Shown here: positions 61,602 to 64,000 of the stretch, one piece after another
How the letters are laid out: every line of letters begins with the position of its first letter
How positions within the stretch are numbered: the first letter of the stretch is position 1
NCBI RefSeq assembly: GCF_014203095.1
Contig: NZ_JACHIG010000006.1
Location: 186,001 to 250,000, forward strand
Length of the DNA stretch: 64,000 bases
Source of the DNA: Prosthecobacter vanneervenii
GTDB taxonomy: Bacteria; Verrucomicrobiota; Verrucomicrobiia; Verrucomicrobiales; Verrucomicrobiaceae
Direction of reading: 5' to 3'
Program-made: the position numbers and the translations under genes
Notes under the pieces: model-generated
The model's input: the letters and a program-made list of their open reading frames with translations, nothing else
What the model was told of the DNA's origin: nothing
The model's database searches: none

Positions 61602-62816
61602 ATGGCAACCATTGCAGTCCTCGGCACCCTCGACACCAAAGGTCATGAACACGCCTATGTGGCGGAGATCATCCGCGCACGCGGGCATCAGACACTGCTG
61701 ATCGACACAGGCAGCGGGGACGCACCGCAGGTGCGGCCGGATGTGACGCGGGAGCAGGTGGCGGCGGCGGGTGGCGTGGATCTGGCGGGAATCATGGAGC
61801 GCAAGGACCGCGGGGAGGCCGTTACCGCCATGGCGGGGGCGGCGGCGGCGTTTTTGTCGGCGCTGGTGGTGAGCGGCAAGGTGCAGGGCGTCATCTCTCT
61901 GGGCGGCGGCGGCGGCACAGCCATCGGCACAGCGGCCATGCGGGCGCTGCCGGTGGGCTTTCCGAAGGTGATGGTCTCCACCCTGGCGGCAGGCAATGTG
62001 GCTCCGTATGTTGGAACCAAGGACATTGTGATGTTTCCCAGCATCGTGGATGTCAGTGGCATCAACCGCATCTCCCGCGTGCTGCTGGCGCGCGCTGCCG
62101 GGGCCATCTGCGGCATGGTGGAAACCGCCGTGCCAGCAGGTGAGGATAAGCCTCTGATCGCGGCCTCGATGTTTGGCAACACGACCGAGTGCGTGAACAA
62201 GGCCAAGCAGATTCTCGAAGACGCGGGCTATGAAGTGCTCGTCTTCCATGCCACCGGCACGGGGGGCAAGATCATGGAATCGCTCATTGAGAGCGGCATG
62301 TTTGCCGGAGTGCTGGACATCACTACCACTGAGTGGGCTGATGAACTGGTGGGGGGCATTCTCGGTGCCGGGCCGACTCGTCTGGATGCCGCTGCAAAGG
62401 CCGGCATCCCCACCATCATCACGCCAGGCTGTCTGGATATGGTGAACTTCGGCGAGCGCGCCAGCGTGCCCGCGAAGTTTGAGGGCCGCACCTTCTACAT
62501 TCACAACCCGCAGGTCACGCTGATGCGCACCAATGCGGCTGAATGCGCCGAACTGGGCCGCATTTTGGCGGGGAAAGCGAATGCCTACAACGGGCCCGTG
62601 ACTGTGTTGCTGCCGCTGAAGGCGATCAGCATCATCAGCGCAGATGGGAAGCCTTTCCATGATGCCGAGGCGGACGCAGCCTTGTTCGACGCCATTCGCC
62701 ACAACCTGCGGCCCGGCATCCCGCTCGTGGCACTGGACTGCGAGATCAACGCACCGGAGTTTGCCGAGGCCTGTGCGGGGGCTCTGCTGAGCAGCATGCC
62801 GCAAGCGGCGAGCTGA
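61602..62816 (+). CDS. UPF0261 / Tm-1-like ATP-binding protein
   Basis: 404 aa, soluble. The start ATIAVLGTLDTKGHEHAYV and the following GVISLGGGGGTAIGTAAMRALPVG are characteristic of the Tm-1-like/UPF0261 family. The second half has VLVFHATGTGGKIMESLIESG and GCLDMVNFGERASVP. The plant member Tm-1 binds ATP and inhibits a viral RNA polymerase; bacterial members have no assigned role, and some lie in catabolic clusters. It is divergent from purL with 137 bases between starts and seems monocistronic. Confidence 0.85.
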   Translation: MATIAVLGTLDTKGHEHAYVAEIIRARGHQTLLIDTGSGDAPQVRPDVTREQVAAAGGVDLAGIMERKDRGEAVTAMAGAAAAFLSALVVSGKVQGVISLGGGGGTAIGTAAMRALPVGFPKVMVSTLAAGNVAPYVGTKDIVMFPSIVDVSGINRISRVLLARAAGAICGMVETAVPAGEDKPLIAASMFGNTTECVNKAKQILEDAGYEVLVFHATGTGGKIMESLIESGMFAGVLDITTTEWADELVGGILGAGPTRLDAAAKAGIPTIITPGCLDMVNFGERASVPAKFEGRTFYIHNPQVTLMRTNAAECAELGRILAGKANAYNGPVTVLLPLKAISIISADGKPFHDAEADAALFDAIRHNLRPGIPLVALDCEINAPEFAEACAGALLSSMPQAAS

Positions 62817-62878
62817 TTGCAAATCTGCGGCTGTTCTATCATTGCCTCCGTCTTGGGGACGTCCACCTTGGCGGCCTA

Positions 62879-63472
62879 ATGTACTACCCGCTTAACTTCC
62901 GCTTCAAGCTCATGACGTTCACGCCGGAGATCGACGTCACGGATGCTTACGGCGGCACGATCTGCCATGTGAGGCAGCAGTTTTTCCGGCTGCGAGAAAA
63001 GGTGGATGTGTACGCCGATGACTCGGAGAGGACGCTGCTGGCCACGATCGAGGCAGACCGCGTCATCGACTGGTCGGCGCGCTACACTTTCAGGGCTCCG
63101 GATGGCCGGGAACTCGGCGCCGTGGGCAGGCAGGGAATGAGGTCGCTGTGGCGTGCGCACTATGATGTCTATGCGCCTGGAGCAGAGACTCCCACGTTCG
63201 TGATTCAAGAGTCGAATCCCTTTGTGAAGCTGCTCGATGGCCTGGTGGGAGAGATTCCCATTCTCGGGATGTTCACCGGCTACATGCTGCACCCAAGCTA
63301 CATCGCCACGCGAGGCGAGGGCGGGCCGCCCGTTCTCAAGCTGACCAAGAAGCCCGCGCTTTTAGAGGGGCGCTTTGCGCTCACGCAGGAAGGCCCGGCC
63401 AATGAGGGCGAGCAGCTGGCGCTGCTGCTGTCCTTTCTGATGATGAATCTGCTGGAAAAGAATCGGGGATGA
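62879..63472 (+). CDS. LURP-one-related / scramblase-like protein
   Basis: 197 aa. It begins MYYPLNFRFKLMTFTPEID and continues with a beta-barrel of short strands (DAYGGTICHVRQQFFRLREKVDVY, LLATIEADRVIDWSARYTF) around a later hydrophobic helix, as in the LURP-one/Tubby-like fold. Bacterial members are unassigned; the eukaryotic relatives are phospholipid scramblases. There is no signal peptide. It converges on the unknown gene at 63473, whose stop adjoins its own. Confidence 0.65.
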   Translation: MYYPLNFRFKLMTFTPEIDVTDAYGGTICHVRQQFFRLREKVDVYADDSERTLLATIEADRVIDWSARYTFRAPDGRELGAVGRQGMRSLWRAHYDVYAPGAETPTFVIQESNPFVKLLDGLVGEIPILGMFTGYMLHPSYIATRGEGGPPVLKLTKKPALLEGRFALTQEGPANEGEQLALLLSFLMMNLLEKNRG

Positions 63473-63823
63473 TCAGATCTGCGGGATTCTTTCCCCCTCG
63501 CGCACCAAGGTGCCGCGCTGGAGGAGGAGCTGGCCCTGCTTGATGGTGAAGAATTCGAAATGCGGATCTTCCTGGTCGTCATCGATCTCACAGCGCAGCT
63601 CGCCTTCGGCGTCCACCAGCGTTCTGGCCACTTCCCTGAAGACCTTCAGGATGGCCTGATTGCGCTCCTGGCCCATCCAGGAGAAATCCAGGGATTGCAG
63701 GGCCAGATCCACCTCGAGGTCATTCTCTGCAAAGAGTTCATCCAGGTGGTCCGCCTTTTCGCGGGCGAGCATTTTGAAGCTAAAACTGCCGTCGTACGTT
63801 CTGATTTCCGTCATGCATGACAT
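63473..63823 (-). CDS. Hypothetical acidic protein
   Basis: 116 aa; an in-frame ATG three codons downstream (63814) is an equally likely start. I do not recognise the family. The sequence is acidic and soluble, with one helical stretch (ERNQAILKVFREVARTLVDAEG) and a short beta region (FEFFTIKQGQLLLQRGTLV). The DDDQEDPHFEFF segment is strongly acidic. It abuts the scramblase-like gene tail to tail. No partner gene is visible within the window. Consistent codon use supports it being real. Confidence 0.55.
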   Translation of the reverse strand: MSCMTEIRTYDGSFSFKMLAREKADHLDELFAENDLEVDLALQSLDFSWMGQERNQAILKVFREVARTLVDAEGELRCEIDDDQEDPHFEFFTIKQGQLLLQRGTLVREGERIPQI

Positions 63824-63955
63824 GCTTGGCAGCTTTTTCTCAAGGAGCCAGTCTTAACCCGGCAAGTGCTGCAAAAAGTGCGGTTCGCGCTCAGAGCCGC
63901 CGGATGAAAAAGCTTCTCATCATCTGACAAACCACGTAGCATCATCACTGCTGCC

Positions 63956-64000
63956 ATGAACTCCCAGGACACACTCCGCGCGAAAAGCAGGGATAAGGTT
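63956..64000 (+). CDS. Start of a gene cut by the right edge
   Basis: An ATG at 63956 opens a frame of 15 codons (MNSQDTLRAKSRDKV) that runs off the end. Too little is present to name it. The 132 bases upstream, after the divergent start at 63823, are open for a promoter. Confidence 0.4.
   Translation, partial: MNSQDTLRAKSRDKV

Overview
The window looks like a chromosomal segment of a Verrucomicrobiota bacterium, probably of the Verrucomicrobiaceae (Prosthecobacter or Verrucomicrobium type). The reasons are two large PSCyt1/DUF1549/DUF1553 (PSD1) proteins, tandem DUF1501 proteins with Tat signals, an ECF sigma factor of the Rhodopirellula/Verrucomicrobium type, LamG and DUF1080-like lectin folds, and high GC. 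This assignment is inferred from gene content only. No rRNA, tRNA, CRISPR array, IS transposase or phage gene was recognised.

Layout. 1-4250 (+): four genes for polysaccharide handling (family-10-like hydrolase open at the left edge, DUF1080-like domain, heparin-lyase-like jelly roll, PL6 lyase). 4265-9080 (-): three-gene operon of ECF sigma factor, FecR/LamG membrane protein and PSD1 cytochrome-domain protein. 9081-11044: a methyltransferase between two long non-coding stretches, the second holding a pair of 41-bp inverted palindromes. 11045-19373: ATE-like transferase, DUF4407, DCC oxidoreductase, DUF1361, RlmN, metallo-hydrolase, C-terminal processing protease, MogA. 19450-28942: a Gfo/Idh/MocA oxidoreductase convergent with an IclR - PSD1 - DUF4375 - DUF1501 - DUF1501 operon; two 71-bp palindromic elements in opposite orientation bracket its last three genes. 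29117-31324 (+): queF-queC, then an RDD protein with a J-domain-like start. 31412-32899 (-): orphan NtrC-type regulator. 33032-39583 (+): TetR-controlled RND efflux system. 39617-42280: squalene/phytoene synthase, HemW and a small membrane protein.

42397-49354 (+) is a compact MoxR-type operon (RDD, SpoIIM, DUF4129-like, DUF4350, MoxR, DUF58). It is followed by the most unusual block, 49457-57840 (+). There a DegT sugar aminotransferase, a methyltransferase, a polyprenyl-phosphate-type GT2, an FdtA-like sugar ketoisomerase, a histidine kinase and a LuxR response regulator all overlap their neighbours. A TMTC-like membrane/TPR protein and a second paralogous histidine kinase follow. I read this as a candidate amino-deoxysugar glycosylation pathway built into one transcript with its own two-component system. 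That functional link is inference.

57874-64000: alpha/beta hydrolase, PurL, UPF0261 protein, LURP-one/scramblase-like protein, an unknown protein, and the start of a gene cut by the right edge. Start codons were moved inward wherever the longest frame ran into an upstream gene or a repeat; the reason is given in each entry.
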